Shown: one piece after another, positions 27,146 to 36,982 of the stretch | How the letters are laid out: every line of letters begins with the position of its first letter | Position numbering within the stretch: position 1 is the stretch's first letter | Notes under the pieces: model-generated | Database searches by the model: none | What the model saw: only the letters and a program-made list of their open reading frames with translations | Told to the model about the DNA's origin: nothing | Made by a program: the position numbers and the translations under genes | Assembly: GCF_020687805.1 (NCBI RefSeq) | Contig: NZ_JAJEWQ010000003.1 | Coordinates: forward strand, 1 to 64,000 | Direction of reading: 5' to 3' | DNA: 64,000 nucleotides | Source of the DNA: Planctobacterium marinum | GTDB lineage: Bacteria; Pseudomonadota; Gammaproteobacteria; Enterobacterales; Alteromonadaceae

Positions 27146-28051
27146 TTAACCGGCACCCCGGTATTTATCAATGATAAAATTTTTAAAGGTTTGCAAATGC
27201 GCTGATTGATAACTCACTTTCCGGTAGACGAAGTAAAGCTGCTTGGCCGGCATCTTGTTATCCTGAAAGAGAGGGACCACTGTACCATTGGCAATTAGCT
27301 TAAAAAGACTTTGCGACAGGTGAAAACCAATACAACCGTGTTCAAGTGTCATTGATTTAATCGCATTTACATCATCCATGTAGTGATGTGTTCCGGACTG
27401 ATGACTGAATCCATGCTTTTTGAGCCAGCCTCTTACCTCTGCTGACAGCATTTCGAAATGGGGTAACGCAACCCGATGTGTACTTAATTCTGACACCCCT
27501 GTTGGCTGCCCAAAACAGGCCAGGTAATCCGGCGTCGCATAAAACGTTGGCGATACCTGCATTAATTCTCGTGCAACAAGGCGTGTACTGTCAGCTAAAG
27601 TGCCTATCCTGAAAGCAAAGTCATAATCGCGTTCACTGAAGTTCTCCAGCATTTCGGAGTAGCTGATGGAAAAACTGACATTGGGAAATTTAAGTGCAAA
27701 CTCATTGAGATATTGGGATAAGTTTGAGCCAATAAGTGATTTAGAAACCGTGATTCTAATTTGACCGGCAACGGTGCCCTTTTGCAGCTTTATTTGTCTT
27801 TCTGAATCTGTAATTTGCTTTAATATTGCACTGCTGGATTGGTAGAACGTTGAACCATGTCCGGTTAGCACCATCTGTTTATTGGAGCGGTCAAACAACT
27901 GAACCTCAAGGTCCCGCTCCAGATTGGCAATGTGCTTGCTTAGCGCCGATGGTGTTCTGTTCAAACTTTCGGCAGCCAGTCTTAAACTTCCGGTTCTGAC
28001 AATAGCGACAAACGATTCATATTGCGATAGTTTTGACACATCACTTTCCAT
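27146..28051 (-). CDS. LysR-family transcriptional regulator
   Basis: 301 residues from ATG 28051; ten further residues are possible upstream. The N-terminal winged helix-turn-helix (SLRLAAESLNRTPSALSKHIANLERDLEVQLFDR) and the C-terminal effector-binding domain of the LysR type are complete. Divergent from the SRPBCC gene with 90 bases between the starts, the classic arrangement for a LysR regulator that controls its neighbour. The effector is unknown. Confidence 0.88.
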   Translation of the reverse strand: MESDVSKLSQYESFVAIVRTGSLRLAAESLNRTPSALSKHIANLERDLEVQLFDRSNKQMVLTGHGSTFYQSSSAILKQITDSERQIKLQKGTVAGQIRITVSKSLIGSNLSQYLNEFALKFPNVSFSISYSEMLENFSERDYDFAFRIGTLADSTRLVARELMQVSPTFYATPDYLACFGQPTGVSELSTHRVALPHFEMLSAEVRGWLKKHGFSHQSGTHHYMDDVNAIKSMTLEHGCIGFHLSQSLFKLIANGTVVPLFQDNKMPAKQLYFVYRKVSYQSAHLQTFKNFIIDKYRGAG

Positions 28052-28141
28052 TTTGGAAACACGGATGCAAGTATAGTTCACTTTTCGTTACCTACAAAGC
28101 CACATATAGTTCGCCATAAATCAGGCAAACAGGAACTCTAT

Positions 28142-28627
28142 ATGAAGCAATTGGCAAACACTTCAATCAATGTGGCTGTCCCGGTGGACACTCTTTTTAA
28201 CTTCGTAACCAATATGGAAAATTACGGACTTTGGTTTCCCGGTGTTGTCGCGATCAGTTCCCACAACAAGTTAAAGCACGGCACCAAGGGCAAAATATAC
28301 AAAGAGGTAATCAACATGCCGGATGGACAACACAACCTGCTGATAGAAGTCAAAGAAACCAAAACTAATGAGTATTTCTACACCGAGGGGGATCTGGCGC
28401 CTCTGCTACCCGCTATGCAAATGCAGTTCAAGTCAATAAACCTGGAGCAGTCACAACTGAACCTGAGTTATTATTCAAGAAACAATAAATTGGATACCCA
28501 TTCAGAATTGTTTAAAAGCATTACAGAAAATTTATCCGGGAGAGTTAACATCGCAGGGGTAAACCTACAGCAAATATTAAGCCCGCAAGGCGTTCATGCT
28601 ATCCAGGCCCTTAACAGACAGACTTAA
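28142..28627 (+). CDS. SRPBCC (polyketide cyclase/START-like) family protein
   Basis: 161 residues, AGGA seven bases before the ATG. The beginning INVAVPVDTLFNFVTNMENYGLWFPGV is typical of SRPBCC proteins, which hold small hydrophobic ligands in a helix-grip cavity. No catalytic residues can be assigned. Divergent from a LysR regulator that probably controls it; convergent with the sensor kinase downstream. Confidence 0.78.
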   Translation: MKQLANTSINVAVPVDTLFNFVTNMENYGLWFPGVVAISSHNKLKHGTKGKIYKEVINMPDGQHNLLIEVKETKTNEYFYTEGDLAPLLPAMQMQFKSINLEQSQLNLSYYSRNNKLDTHSELFKSITENLSGRVNIAGVNLQQILSPQGVHAIQALNRQT

Positions 28628-28686
28628 TTTGTGTGCACCATGTCAACTTCACGTAGCGTGATGTGCTCATTCAGCCAGGGTCAGAT

Positions 28687-29976
28687 TCATTGTGCAAAAC
28701 GAACCGTAACCCGGGTGCCCTGCTGGCTTTCCACCTGAAACTGCCAGCCCTGGTGCTCGCACAGCCGTTTTACAATGGACAACCCAAAGCCGAAACCGGT
28801 ACTTATTGCCCCTTTAATACCGGCCTCAGTCAGCTTATCAGAAATTCCGGGGTCGATGCCGGGCCCGGAATCCTGAATGATTAAACTGTCATCGGCAAAG
28901 TCAATCAGCACTTCACCCGAATCCGTATATTGAAACGCATTACTGAGCAAATTATCCAGCAAGACTTTTAACATATCCGGAGAAGCATGAAGGAGCGTGT
29001 CACAGCGTCCGGAAACCTCAACCTCCACCGGCTTATCGTTTAGTAACAAATGATTATCCAGTATGGATTTTTCTAAGACCGGCAGCAATGAAATGGGCTG
29101 TTTTGCGGTGGCGCTATGCTCTTCTCTGGCCAGCATTAACAGTGCCTGCACCGTCCTTTCCATTTGCGTTGCGGCATCGTAAATGCGATTCAGAAGTTTT
29201 TCATTCGGCTGCGCCTCCTGCCCCACAACCCCGGCGTTCTGACTGCGCGCTAATTCCACGGCATTCTTTATCACTGCCAGTGGGGTGCGCAATTCGTGAC
29301 TGGCATCCCGTGTGAAGTGTTTTTCACGACTCAGGGCAGCACTGATTCGGCCCAAAGTGTGTTCCAGCGTAACGGCCAGTATGCCAACTTCATTGTGCGG
29401 AAATTGTGCCGCAAATGATTTGGGAATCTGTTCAGGGGCGACACCGTCCACCAGTTCTGCCAGTTGTTTCAAGGGTTTGGTGGTTTTGCGAGCCACCAGC
29501 CAGGCCAGCAAACAGGCAATCAACGACACCAGCACAGTACTGACAACCAGCAACACAATAATACCTTTGCGAATTTTGCGTACCTGCAGATCCGCACTCA
29601 CCTCTGCCAGTAAGTAAACCTCCGGATAGCCAGGTAACGCCATTGCGTGATAGTGCCGGCCCTGTTCACCATAAAACTCGATGCGTCTGGGTTCCAAAAG
29701 TGCCATCTCTTTGATTTCTTCCGGAAATGTGTGCTTAGAAAAGTGCAGGCTCATTCGCTCATTTTCCGGTTTGGACCACCTACCGGACGCCTCAAACTCA
29801 GTGATCAGACGGTTTGCCTGGCGCGCAATGTCTTTTTCGATAAAGTTATCCTCTAACACGTACATTAACAAAAAAGACAATGCGCCAAAGATGAATGAGA
29901 GCACCACAGTAAACAAGCAAAATTGCACAACAATGCGCGTACTCAGACTGTGATAACGTTTGCCATTAAACTGCAT
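28687..29976 (-). CDS. Sensor histidine kinase
   Basis: 429 residues. Transmembrane helices at about 15-41 and 138-162 enclose a periplasmic sensor domain of about 95 residues; then a HAMP segment, the dimerisation/phosphoacceptor motif SHELRTPLAVIKN with H227, and the ATPase boxes (DNLLSNAFQYTD, DSGPGI, GFGFGLSIV). It lies 6 bases after the response regulator gene, forming a two-component system. The signal is unknown; the neighbouring ABC exporter and DJ-1-like protein suggest envelope or toxic-compound stress. Confidence 0.92.
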   Translation of the reverse strand: MQFNGKRYHSLSTRIVVQFCLFTVVLSFIFGALSFLLMYVLEDNFIEKDIARQANRLITEFEASGRWSKPENERMSLHFSKHTFPEEIKEMALLEPRRIEFYGEQGRHYHAMALPGYPEVYLLAEVSADLQVRKIRKGIIVLLVVSTVLVSLIACLLAWLVARKTTKPLKQLAELVDGVAPEQIPKSFAAQFPHNEVGILAVTLEHTLGRISAALSREKHFTRDASHELRTPLAVIKNAVELARSQNAGVVGQEAQPNEKLLNRIYDAATQMERTVQALLMLAREEHSATAKQPISLLPVLEKSILDNHLLLNDKPVEVEVSGRCDTLLHASPDMLKVLLDNLLSNAFQYTDSGEVLIDFADDSLIIQDSGPGIDPGISDKLTEAGIKGAISTGFGFGLSIVKRLCEHQGWQFQVESQQGTRVTVRFAQ

Positions 29977-29982
29977 TGCCTG

Positions 29983-30681
29983 TCACTCCGACTGTTCAAT
30001 ATCCAGCGTAAATCCGACACCAAACACGGTTTTAATGACCGGTCTGGCGAAGGGCTTATCCATAAGATTGCGCAATTGATAGATATGGGAACGCAACGCA
30101 TCTGACTCGGTGGGTTCGTCGCCCCATAATTTATGACTTAGTTCAGAGCGGCTAACCACTTGCGGGTAGGCGTCAACCAGCACCATTAAAATGCGAAACC
30201 CCATGCTATTCAGAGCCACAGGTTGCCCGTCCCGCGACAGCGTTTTGCGCTTTCTGTCGATGCACAAGGGTCCCAGTTCAATCACATCATGGGTGTTTAG
30301 CCTGTGTCTGCGGGATAAAGCCAGACAGCGAACTTCCAGCTCTTCCAGGGAAAAGGGCTTAGTCAAATAGTCGTCTGCCCCACTGTGAAAACCCGAAACT
30401 TTATCCGCAATACTATCTCTGGCGGTCAACATCAAAACCGGCACATGACGATCGGCTTTTTCGCGGATATGTTTACACACCTCTACCCCATCCATACCGG
30501 GTAAATTGAGATCCAATATCACCAGATCATAATAATTGTTTAATGCCAATGCTAATCCCTGTGGCCCCTTTTCCGCAAAATCCATAACATGGCCTTTGTG
30601 CTCCAGAAACTCAGCAATGTTCCGCGCAATGCTTAATTGATCTTCCACGATCAGGATGTGCAAAGAAGGGGCTTGTGTCAT
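29983..30681 (-). CDS. OmpR-family response regulator
   Basis: 232 residues. Receiver domain with acidic pair E13/D14, phosphoacceptor D57 (LVILDLNLPGMDG) and the TKPF lysine, followed by an OmpR-type winged-helix domain (MGFRILMVLVDAYPQVVSRSELSHKLWG ... SHIYQLRNLMDKPF). Located 42 bases after the DJ-1-like gene and directly before its cognate kinase. Confidence 0.94.
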   Translation of the reverse strand: MTQAPSLHILIVEDQLSIARNIAEFLEHKGHVMDFAEKGPQGLALALNNYYDLVILDLNLPGMDGVEVCKHIREKADRHVPVLMLTARDSIADKVSGFHSGADDYLTKPFSLEELEVRCLALSRRHRLNTHDVIELGPLCIDRKRKTLSRDGQPVALNSMGFRILMVLVDAYPQVVSRSELSHKLWGDEPTESDALRSHIYQLRNLMDKPFARPVIKTVFGVGFTLDIEQSE

Positions 30682-30723
30682 TCTGTATTCCGTATTTCGG
30701 GTTATCCGTTCGACAATGCCAAT

Positions 30724-31845
30724 TTACAGCGTTAAGGTTTTAACTAGTGCTTTGGCAGGCTCAAACTCGGGATTAGTGGCCAGTATGGCGTGTAAGGTAG
30801 TTAAAGCCGCCTGATTATCACCCAGTTTATGTTGAGTTTGCGCAATTTGCATGTCCAGTTGTGGGTTAGCAATGACTTTTTGAGCCACCTGCATCAGCTT
30901 CAGCGAATTGTGCAATTGCGAATCCGTTTCGGCAAGTGCCTGATAATAATAGCCATACATGCCGGCCAGCGGAAGGTGATAATAGGCTTCATCAGAGGCC
31001 AGAACTTGCAATGCCTCGCTGTCGCCTGCTAAAAATTTCGCCACCAGATCCAGGGTGCGGTCATCGCGAAAAGATTGCATCGGTGTCGGCGCAATACCTA
31101 ACGCTTTCACCAGCTCCTGTGCCACAGATATTGTAGAGGAAGGATTTTGCCCGGTGATCAGACGCTCATCAACTGCCACATGATTCAGCATAATATCCGC
31201 AGACTGAAACTTCCCGCCGCGCTCAATGAGTTTATCCTGCAACAGAAACTCAAACTCAGGTAACCACTTTTTGCCAAACAATTGCTCTTCCTGATTAGTA
31301 AAGCCATTCACCGCTTTATTGGCCACCAGATATTTGCCATTTGCCAGTTTGACATCCACCAATGCCGCAGGCCCATGACACACCGCCGCAACCACACCCT
31401 GTTGCTGATAAATATCAGCAATCAGGGATTGCAGGTTTTGGTCTTTGGGTAAATCAAACATGGCACCTTTTCCGCCGACAATGAAGATGGCATCATAGCG
31501 TTGCGCCTGCAGAGTGGATAACGCCAGTGTGTCGTCAAGTTTCGCCATGATTTCGGCATCTTTTAACACCAGTGCATTGTAAGGTTTTTCCGGATCGTAC
31601 TTATCGGCTTCAACTTCCCCCCCCTGAGGACTGGCAATATCAACCGTCAGGCCATTTTGATTAAACACCAGATACGCCTTTGAAAATTCATCAAATTCAT
31701 AGCCTGGCTGCACGCTCCCCTGTTCCTGGCCATAGCCACTGAGCACCATCAAAACTCGCTTTTGCGCTGTCGCCTGGGCGTTACTTACTGTCAATAATCC
31801 CAAAAGCACTATCAGGACACTGAGTACCGATTTATGTAGGTTCAT
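30724..31845 (-). CDS. Exported DJ-1/PfpI (Hsp31-like) protein with helical C-terminal extension
   Basis: About 373 residues. ATG 31845 is used (GGAG eight bases upstream); the preceding TTG at 31851 is less likely. A signal peptide (VLSVLIVLLGLLTVSNAQA) precedes a DJ-1/PfpI domain with the nucleophile-elbow Cys in VVAAVCHGPAAL and IFIVGGKGAMFDLP. The C-terminal ~110 residues look like TPR-type helices (TQHKLGDNQAALTTLHAILATNPEFEPA). Hsp31-like members act as glyoxalases or holdases; a periplasmic form is unusual. It begins the unit that continues into the two-component genes. Confidence 0.8.
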   Translation of the reverse strand: MNLHKSVLSVLIVLLGLLTVSNAQATAQKRVLMVLSGYGQEQGSVQPGYEFDEFSKAYLVFNQNGLTVDIASPQGGEVEADKYDPEKPYNALVLKDAEIMAKLDDTLALSTLQAQRYDAIFIVGGKGAMFDLPKDQNLQSLIADIYQQQGVVAAVCHGPAALVDVKLANGKYLVANKAVNGFTNQEEQLFGKKWLPEFEFLLQDKLIERGGKFQSADIMLNHVAVDERLITGQNPSSTISVAQELVKALGIAPTPMQSFRDDRTLDLVAKFLAGDSEALQVLASDEAYYHLPLAGMYGYYYQALAETDSQLHNSLKLMQVAQKVIANPQLDMQIAQTQHKLGDNQAALTTLHAILATNPEFEPAKALVKTLTL

Positions 31846-31916
31846 GTTCAAATCTCCGTAATTGTTGCTGTTTTAAACGTTAATAAAGATAAAGTCAGGA
31901 GCGTGAAACAGATGTG

Positions 31917-31946
31917 AAAAATGGCTCCTGAGTTGAGCCATTTTTA
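31917..31946 (-). terminator. Terminator after the ABC exporter operon
   Basis: Stem AAAAATGGCTC/GAGCCATTTTT around a seven-base loop, ending in T5 on the minus strand, 21 bases past the permease stop. It separates the exporter operon from the DJ-1-like/two-component unit. Confidence 0.88.
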
Positions 31947-31967
31947 GATTGATAATAAAAGCCGGTA

Positions 31968-34445
31968 TCAGTCTGTCATGAGTTCTCTGACGGAACTGGA
32001 TAAACTGTGTTTACTGGCCAGTAGCCCTACTACCACCACCGAGCCGGTAATGATTAACAGGGTCAAGCCCAACCACAGAAAATCCGGTTGCCAGGTCATG
32101 GAGAACTGCGACTGGTAAATCAACCAACCAGCCAACCAGGTGCCAAAAATGGCGCCACTTGCTGCAATAATTCCGGTTATTAACCACTCCAGAAATGTCA
32201 GTTGCAAACAGGTCTTACGTGAAAAACCAAAGCTCAGGATGATGCTATTCTTCTTCCTGTCCTGGCGTTCTCCCGCCTGGATCGAAGACAAAATGACAAT
32301 TGCGGCCAGCAATACAATGAATAATGAAAATCCGCTCACCACCTGAGTTACCATGTTCAACATGTTGTCAAATCGTTGCGTCATTTCCTGTAAGGAAACC
32401 ATGCGCAATGACGGGTGCTTTTGCCACAACTGTGACAGCACCGGAAAGTCATTGTCTTGCAGTTCCAGGCTTGCCATTGAATAGGCTACGCCGGACAAAT
32501 GAGCAACGGCACTCGTCGGCATTTGAACCCAGAAAGTGATTGAGCCTGCGCCGGGTTTGTAACCATGGCTGGCCACGATATCGAATTCTGTATAGTGCTC
32601 GCCAATAGCAAAGGTCATTCGGTCTCCGATTTCCAGCCCAAGATCGGTCAGTACCTCCTGTTCCACCGATATTTGCTGCCAGCTTTGCGCATTGGCGGTC
32701 CACCATTGTCCCTGTAACAGTTCATTATTTGCAGGAATTTCATCACTCCAATGCAATCGAATTTCCCGTTGTAAGGTGGCCAGGCTGTCACTGGGTTTTT
32801 GGCTAAAATCTGCCAGCGATTGGCCATTTATGCTGATCAGTTTTCCATACATAAACGGCTTGTTCTGACGAATGCTTATGCCCCGATTATCAGCCCAATG
32901 CACAATGTCCTGCATTTGTGCATTGCTGGCCTGAGAAACCAACAGATTGCCGTCGTGCTGTCGCTGGTAATTGGCCATGCTGCTACCCAAATCGCGCAAT
33001 AACATCAAGGTAAACAGCAACAGAAATGCACACAGTCCTACACCCAGGATCTGCGTGCTTTTGGTGATTAATCGCTGCTTCATAATAAAAAAGGCAAAGG
33101 GTAACAACCCCGAAACATTGCGGGTCAGCCATTCACCCAGGGTCATCACCAACCAACTCAACAGCACAATCAGCATAATGCTGACACCCATGGTGCCAAG
33201 CACCATCGCCGTTAACAATCCGTTATCTGAATAGGCTACAGCAATCCCCGACAGCGCCACCAGGGCACACAACCAGGCAACCCCCTGATTTAACCTCTGA
33301 GCCTGATTGAAGAGTAGTTGCAACACTGAGGACTTAGCCACGCCCAACCAAACGGGTAACTGAAACGCGGCAAATAGCATGATCAGCACAAAACTGGTGG
33401 ACAAAGCGAATAGCCAGTCTGGTTGCCAGTTCAATCCGTGAAAAGTGTCAGCCAGCCACTGCAATAACGCCCAATGACAACCCAAAGAAAGCAGTAGCAC
33501 CCAGGGCACCATGGCCAGTGACTGCAGTAACCACTTAACCATTGAAATTTGAAAGATTGCGGATTTAGAGGCTCCCAGACTTTGACAGATCGCGCCAAAA
33601 CACTGCTCTTTTTGCAGTTTTACTTTGGTGAGTTGCTGCAGTGCAATCGCCGCCATAAAAAACAGAATAATAGATGCCAAACCAATAAAGTTCTCGGTGC
33701 GTTGCCAGAACAAAGCCAGTGGATGCGCCCCTTTTTTATGGTAAAGCGTAGCGGCAGGTAGCGCTTGCTTTTGCCAGTCCTGTAGTTGTTGTATCTGATC
33801 TGCGGAAGCCGCCACCAGGTAGCGATACGTAAACCTATCTTCTGAAAAATTAAGCGAGGCCAAATCATACTGATTTATCAGCGCCCGCATCTGCACGTTG
33901 TGCCCTTCCATCAGCCGATCTGGCTCATGCAACAATACTTTAGTTACCTTAAAATCCGTTCCGGCTATGCGGATCTGGCCGCCTGGCTGCGCTGACAACC
34001 CGGCCATTAATCGGGCATCCAGCCAGATTTCACCGGGAGCAGGCCCCTGCAACTGCCTTGCTCCGACATCAACAGAATCACCGGCGCGCAATTCACCTTG
34101 CAGCGGATAATCCTCTGCAACGGCCTTCAGTGTTGCCCGTTGCCACAGATTATTACGGGTTAACGTGGTATCAATGCTCTGCGTTAACACCCGGTGTTCA
34201 GATAGCGCGTCAACGCTTTGCAGTTGTTGCACCGTCAATGGGCGGCTGTTTTGCAATACCAAATCAGCACCCAGTAAATTGTTCAGATTACCGGTAAGGT
34301 AAGATTGAATTGAGGCACTGGTTAAACTCAACGTCACCATAAATACCATCAAGATCATTTGAGTCCAGTTGATAAAACGCTGCCAGAGATGACGTTTTTC
34401 CTGATGATAAAACTGCCAGGCCAACCCTATATTTTGTTTAAGCAT
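31968..34445 (-). CDS. FtsX-like ABC transporter permease
   Basis: 825 residues with about ten hydrophobic helices: one near the N-terminus (about 28-50), a large periplasmic domain, three to four around 265-385, further helices in the middle, a second periplasmic domain and a final FtsX block (VVSGFSLFIVLLAAIVILSSIQAGER ... LTLLIITGSVVVVGLLAS). This duplicated layout resembles YbbP-type permeases of the MacB/LolC superfamily, which move lipids, lipoproteins or peptides out of the inner membrane rather than importing nutrients. Overlaps the ATPase gene by 8 bases. Confidence 0.88.
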   Translation of the reverse strand: MLKQNIGLAWQFYHQEKRHLWQRFINWTQMILMVFMVTLSLTSASIQSYLTGNLNNLLGADLVLQNSRPLTVQQLQSVDALSEHRVLTQSIDTTLTRNNLWQRATLKAVAEDYPLQGELRAGDSVDVGARQLQGPAPGEIWLDARLMAGLSAQPGGQIRIAGTDFKVTKVLLHEPDRLMEGHNVQMRALINQYDLASLNFSEDRFTYRYLVAASADQIQQLQDWQKQALPAATLYHKKGAHPLALFWQRTENFIGLASIILFFMAAIALQQLTKVKLQKEQCFGAICQSLGASKSAIFQISMVKWLLQSLAMVPWVLLLSLGCHWALLQWLADTFHGLNWQPDWLFALSTSFVLIMLFAAFQLPVWLGVAKSSVLQLLFNQAQRLNQGVAWLCALVALSGIAVAYSDNGLLTAMVLGTMGVSIMLIVLLSWLVMTLGEWLTRNVSGLLPFAFFIMKQRLITKSTQILGVGLCAFLLLFTLMLLRDLGSSMANYQRQHDGNLLVSQASNAQMQDIVHWADNRGISIRQNKPFMYGKLISINGQSLADFSQKPSDSLATLQREIRLHWSDEIPANNELLQGQWWTANAQSWQQISVEQEVLTDLGLEIGDRMTFAIGEHYTEFDIVASHGYKPGAGSITFWVQMPTSAVAHLSGVAYSMASLELQDNDFPVLSQLWQKHPSLRMVSLQEMTQRFDNMLNMVTQVVSGFSLFIVLLAAIVILSSIQAGERQDRKKNSIILSFGFSRKTCLQLTFLEWLITGIIAASGAIFGTWLAGWLIYQSQFSMTWQPDFLWLGLTLLIITGSVVVVGLLASKHSLSSSVRELMTD

Positions 34446-35187
34446 AGTGCACCGCCCTGGCGGCTTCAGCCTGATCTTGCGCGGTGGATTGCTCAGTTGC
34501 CGTACATTCCTGTGACGCCCAATGTAAATTACCTTTATTAAACGCCAGTACCTGTTGCGCTTGTGCTGCTAATGATTCACTGTGCGTCACCATCACCAGC
34601 GCAGCGCCACGCTCCTGACAACAGGCAAACAGTATATCGGCCACTTCCTTTGCCGAAGCACTATCCAGATTGCCAGTAGGCTCATCGGCAAAGATAAACT
34701 CGGGTTCAAATACCAGCGCTCTGGCTATCGCTACCCGCTGTTGTTCGCCACCACTCAGTTGCGCTGGCTTATGAGACAGCCGATCCCCAAGCCCCACCCG
34801 TTCAAGCCACTCACCAGCACGTTTAGTGGCATGGCGTAGCCCGCGCAATTTCAGGGGCAAGGCCACATTGTGTAGTGCCGTTAATTCAGGTAACAAATGA
34901 AATTGCTGAAAGATGAACCCCACTTTGTGTCTGATTTCTGACAAAGCCTGAATGCCGTGGCTACCGTGATACAAACAGGAGCCGGTGCTGGGCGGTGCCA
35001 AACCAGACATCAGAGTTAACAAACTGGATTTTCCTGAACCCGACGGGCCAGTTATAGCGTAAGAACACGTTGTATGTACCGTTAAATCGACGTGACTGAA
35101 CAGGGTTATTTGACGTCCCTGGCTCTCAAAAGACTGGCTGACCTGGTTGAGTTCGATATAACCGGAATGGGCATTGCTGACTGACAT
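34438..35187 (-). CDS. ABC transporter ATP-binding protein (LolD/YbbA-like)
   Basis: 249 residues. Walker A GPSGSGKS (47-54), Q-loop [10 protein letters not shown], signature LSGGEQQ (144-150), Walker B FIFADEP (164-170) and switch His in VTHSE. The [20 protein letters not shown] segment is typical of the LolD/MacB/YbbA subfamily. It energises the permease encoded just downstream. Followed upstream by 112 bases without a gene, which should hold the exporter promoter. Confidence 0.93.
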   Translation of the reverse strand: MSVSNAHSGYIELNQVSQSFESQGRQITLFSHVDLTVHTTCSYAITGPSGSGKSSLLTLMSGLAPPSTGSCLYHGSHGIQALSEIRHKVGFIFQQFHLLPELTALHNVALPLKLRGLRHATKRAGEWLERVGLGDRLSHKPAQLSGGEQQRVAIARALVFEPEFIFADEPTGNLDSASAKEVADILFACCQERGAALVMVTHSESLAAQAQQVLAFNKGNLHWASQECTATEQSTAQDQAEAARAVHYA

Positions 35188-35299
35188 ATTTACGACTCCA
35201 TTTTAAGGACAATGTCAGCGTAAATAACCGGGTGTGAAACAGTTGTGAAAAGCGAAAAGTGGTCACTCTCAGAAAAGTAACCACGTTCGATGTTTAAAG

Positions 35300-35539
35300 C
35301 TAATGCCCTTTTAAGGCGGTGATTAGGGTGGTGGCATGTTCCTGCAAGTCATGGCCCAGATGGGTAAGATACCCCCCATCAGCCTGGGTAATAATGCCTT
35401 TTTGAAAGAGTCGCTGTGCCGCATCAACCATGGCAGGGTCTGCGTCATGATGAATTTTCAATCCTTGATCTAAACTCTGATTGGGGAATTTCAGGATCAA
35501 CTCTATTTCATCTTTCATTTCTGGTGTTATCTGATTCAT
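35300..35539 (-). CDS. TIGR02647-family small protein
   Basis: 79 residues, mostly helical, no signal peptide. The sequence (ELILKFPNQSLDQGLKIHHD ... AAQRLFQKGIITQADGGYLT) fits the small conserved TIGR02647 family of gammaproteobacteria, of unknown function. It is a separate gene with its own short 5' region; no obvious partner. Confidence 0.75.
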   Translation of the reverse strand: MNQITPEMKDEIELILKFPNQSLDQGLKIHHDADPAMVDAAQRLFQKGIITQADGGYLTHLGHDLQEHATTLITALKGH

Positions 35540-35671
35540 TCACACTCTCTTATTTTTTATCTGGGTCAAAATCAGTGTAGTGCAAATTAAACCAGAAACA
35601 CCACAAAAAATTGCGTTCACGCTGATAAATGCAACATGCCTTATGCCTACAGGATTATTTCAGCCTGTCGC

Positions 35672-36862
35672 TTATGGGTGCCCAAGACAATCTACTCCGC
35701 CAGCAGCTGACCTGTCTAAGGAGCCTGAATAGCGAGTGACCAGCAAGGCACTCATTGCGATAACAGCGCCAATCCACGCGGTATCACGCAAAGACATGCT
35801 ATCAACGATTAAGCCACCACTGACGGAACCCACTGCAATGCCGATGTTAAAGGCAGCAATATTCAGCCCGGAAGCCACATCCACGGCTTTAGGTGTATAG
35901 CGCTCTGCCAGCTGTACTACGTATACCTGCAAGCCTGGCACGTTACCAAAAGCAAACGCTCCCCAAATCAGTACAGTAATAACCGCAGCAAGCTTAAACG
36001 ACATGGTAAAACTAAATACAAACAGTACCAGAGCCAGGCCAGTAAAAATCAGACTCAGGGCTTTGATAGGACCGTGTTTGTCTGCCAGCTTACCACCCCA
36101 AATATTACCCACCGCCACCGACACCCCGTAGACCAGCATGATTGCGGCAACCGCTGAAGAGGCAAATCCGGCCTCCTGTTCAAGAATGGGCGCTAAAAAT
36201 GTAAATGCCGTAAAGGTACCGCCATAACCAAGAATAGTCATGGCATAAACAATTAACAGCCTCGGTTCCAGCAATACCTGTAACTGTTCTTTGATGCTGG
36301 CACTGGCAGATTGCTTAAGATTGGCAGGTACTAACAAGGCACTGCCAATTAAGGCAATTAAACCCAACGCTGACACAGTTAAAAATGTGGTTCGCCAACC
36401 AAATCCCTGGCCAATCCAGGTACCTAATGGCACACCTGTGACTAACGCCACGGTCAGTCCGGTAAACATGATGGCAATGGCACTGGCTTCTTTCTCTTTG
36501 GGCACCAGGCTGGTTGCAATCGTAGAGCCAATAGAAAAGAATACGCCATGAGCCAGTCCGGTTAAGATCCGGGCCATAATCAGGGTGTTATACCCAGGTG
36601 CCTGCCAGGCACACAGATTACCCACCACAAACAAGGCCATCAGTGACAACAAAACATGTTTGCGATTCCATTTTCCGGTCAGCGCAGTTAACACCGGTGC
36701 ACCAACAGCAACGCCCATGGCATACAGGCTCACCAACAAACCGGCGGATGGTAAAGAAACTCCAAGATCTGTAGCAATCGTCGGCACAAGTCCGACAATC
36801 ACAAACTCAGTGGTTCCGATAGCAAAGGCACTGAGTGTCAGTGCAAAAAGTGCTAAAGGCAT
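35672..36862 (-). CDS. MFS drug/sugar efflux transporter (DHA1, AraJ/YdhP-like)
   Basis: 396 residues with twelve predicted helices. The start MPLALFALTLSAFAIGTTEFVIVGL and the loop GKWNRKHVLL (motif A region) and GVPLGTWIGQGFGWR (motif C region) place it in the drug:H+ antiporter-1 group. Exports small molecules using the proton gradient; substrate unknown. Divergent from a LysR regulator with 120 bases between, so likely controlled by it. Confidence 0.87.
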   Translation of the reverse strand: MPLALFALTLSAFAIGTTEFVIVGLVPTIATDLGVSLPSAGLLVSLYAMGVAVGAPVLTALTGKWNRKHVLLSLMALFVVGNLCAWQAPGYNTLIMARILTGLAHGVFFSIGSTIATSLVPKEKEASAIAIMFTGLTVALVTGVPLGTWIGQGFGWRTTFLTVSALGLIALIGSALLVPANLKQSASASIKEQLQVLLEPRLLIVYAMTILGYGGTFTAFTFLAPILEQEAGFASSAVAAIMLVYGVSVAVGNIWGGKLADKHGPIKALSLIFTGLALVLFVFSFTMSFKLAAVITVLIWGAFAFGNVPGLQVYVVQLAERYTPKAVDVASGLNIAAFNIGIAVGSVSGGLIVDSMSLRDTAWIGAVIAMSALLVTRYSGSLDRSAAGGVDCLGHP

Positions 36863-36982
36863 AAATAAATCCTCATTAACGACATAGTTAGTTTTTAGTG
36901 AGGCGTATTTTGCAACTCAACACTCTTGCAAAAAACATCAATAGTGACAAAATATTTTTGTCAATTATGCAAAGGTTAAATA

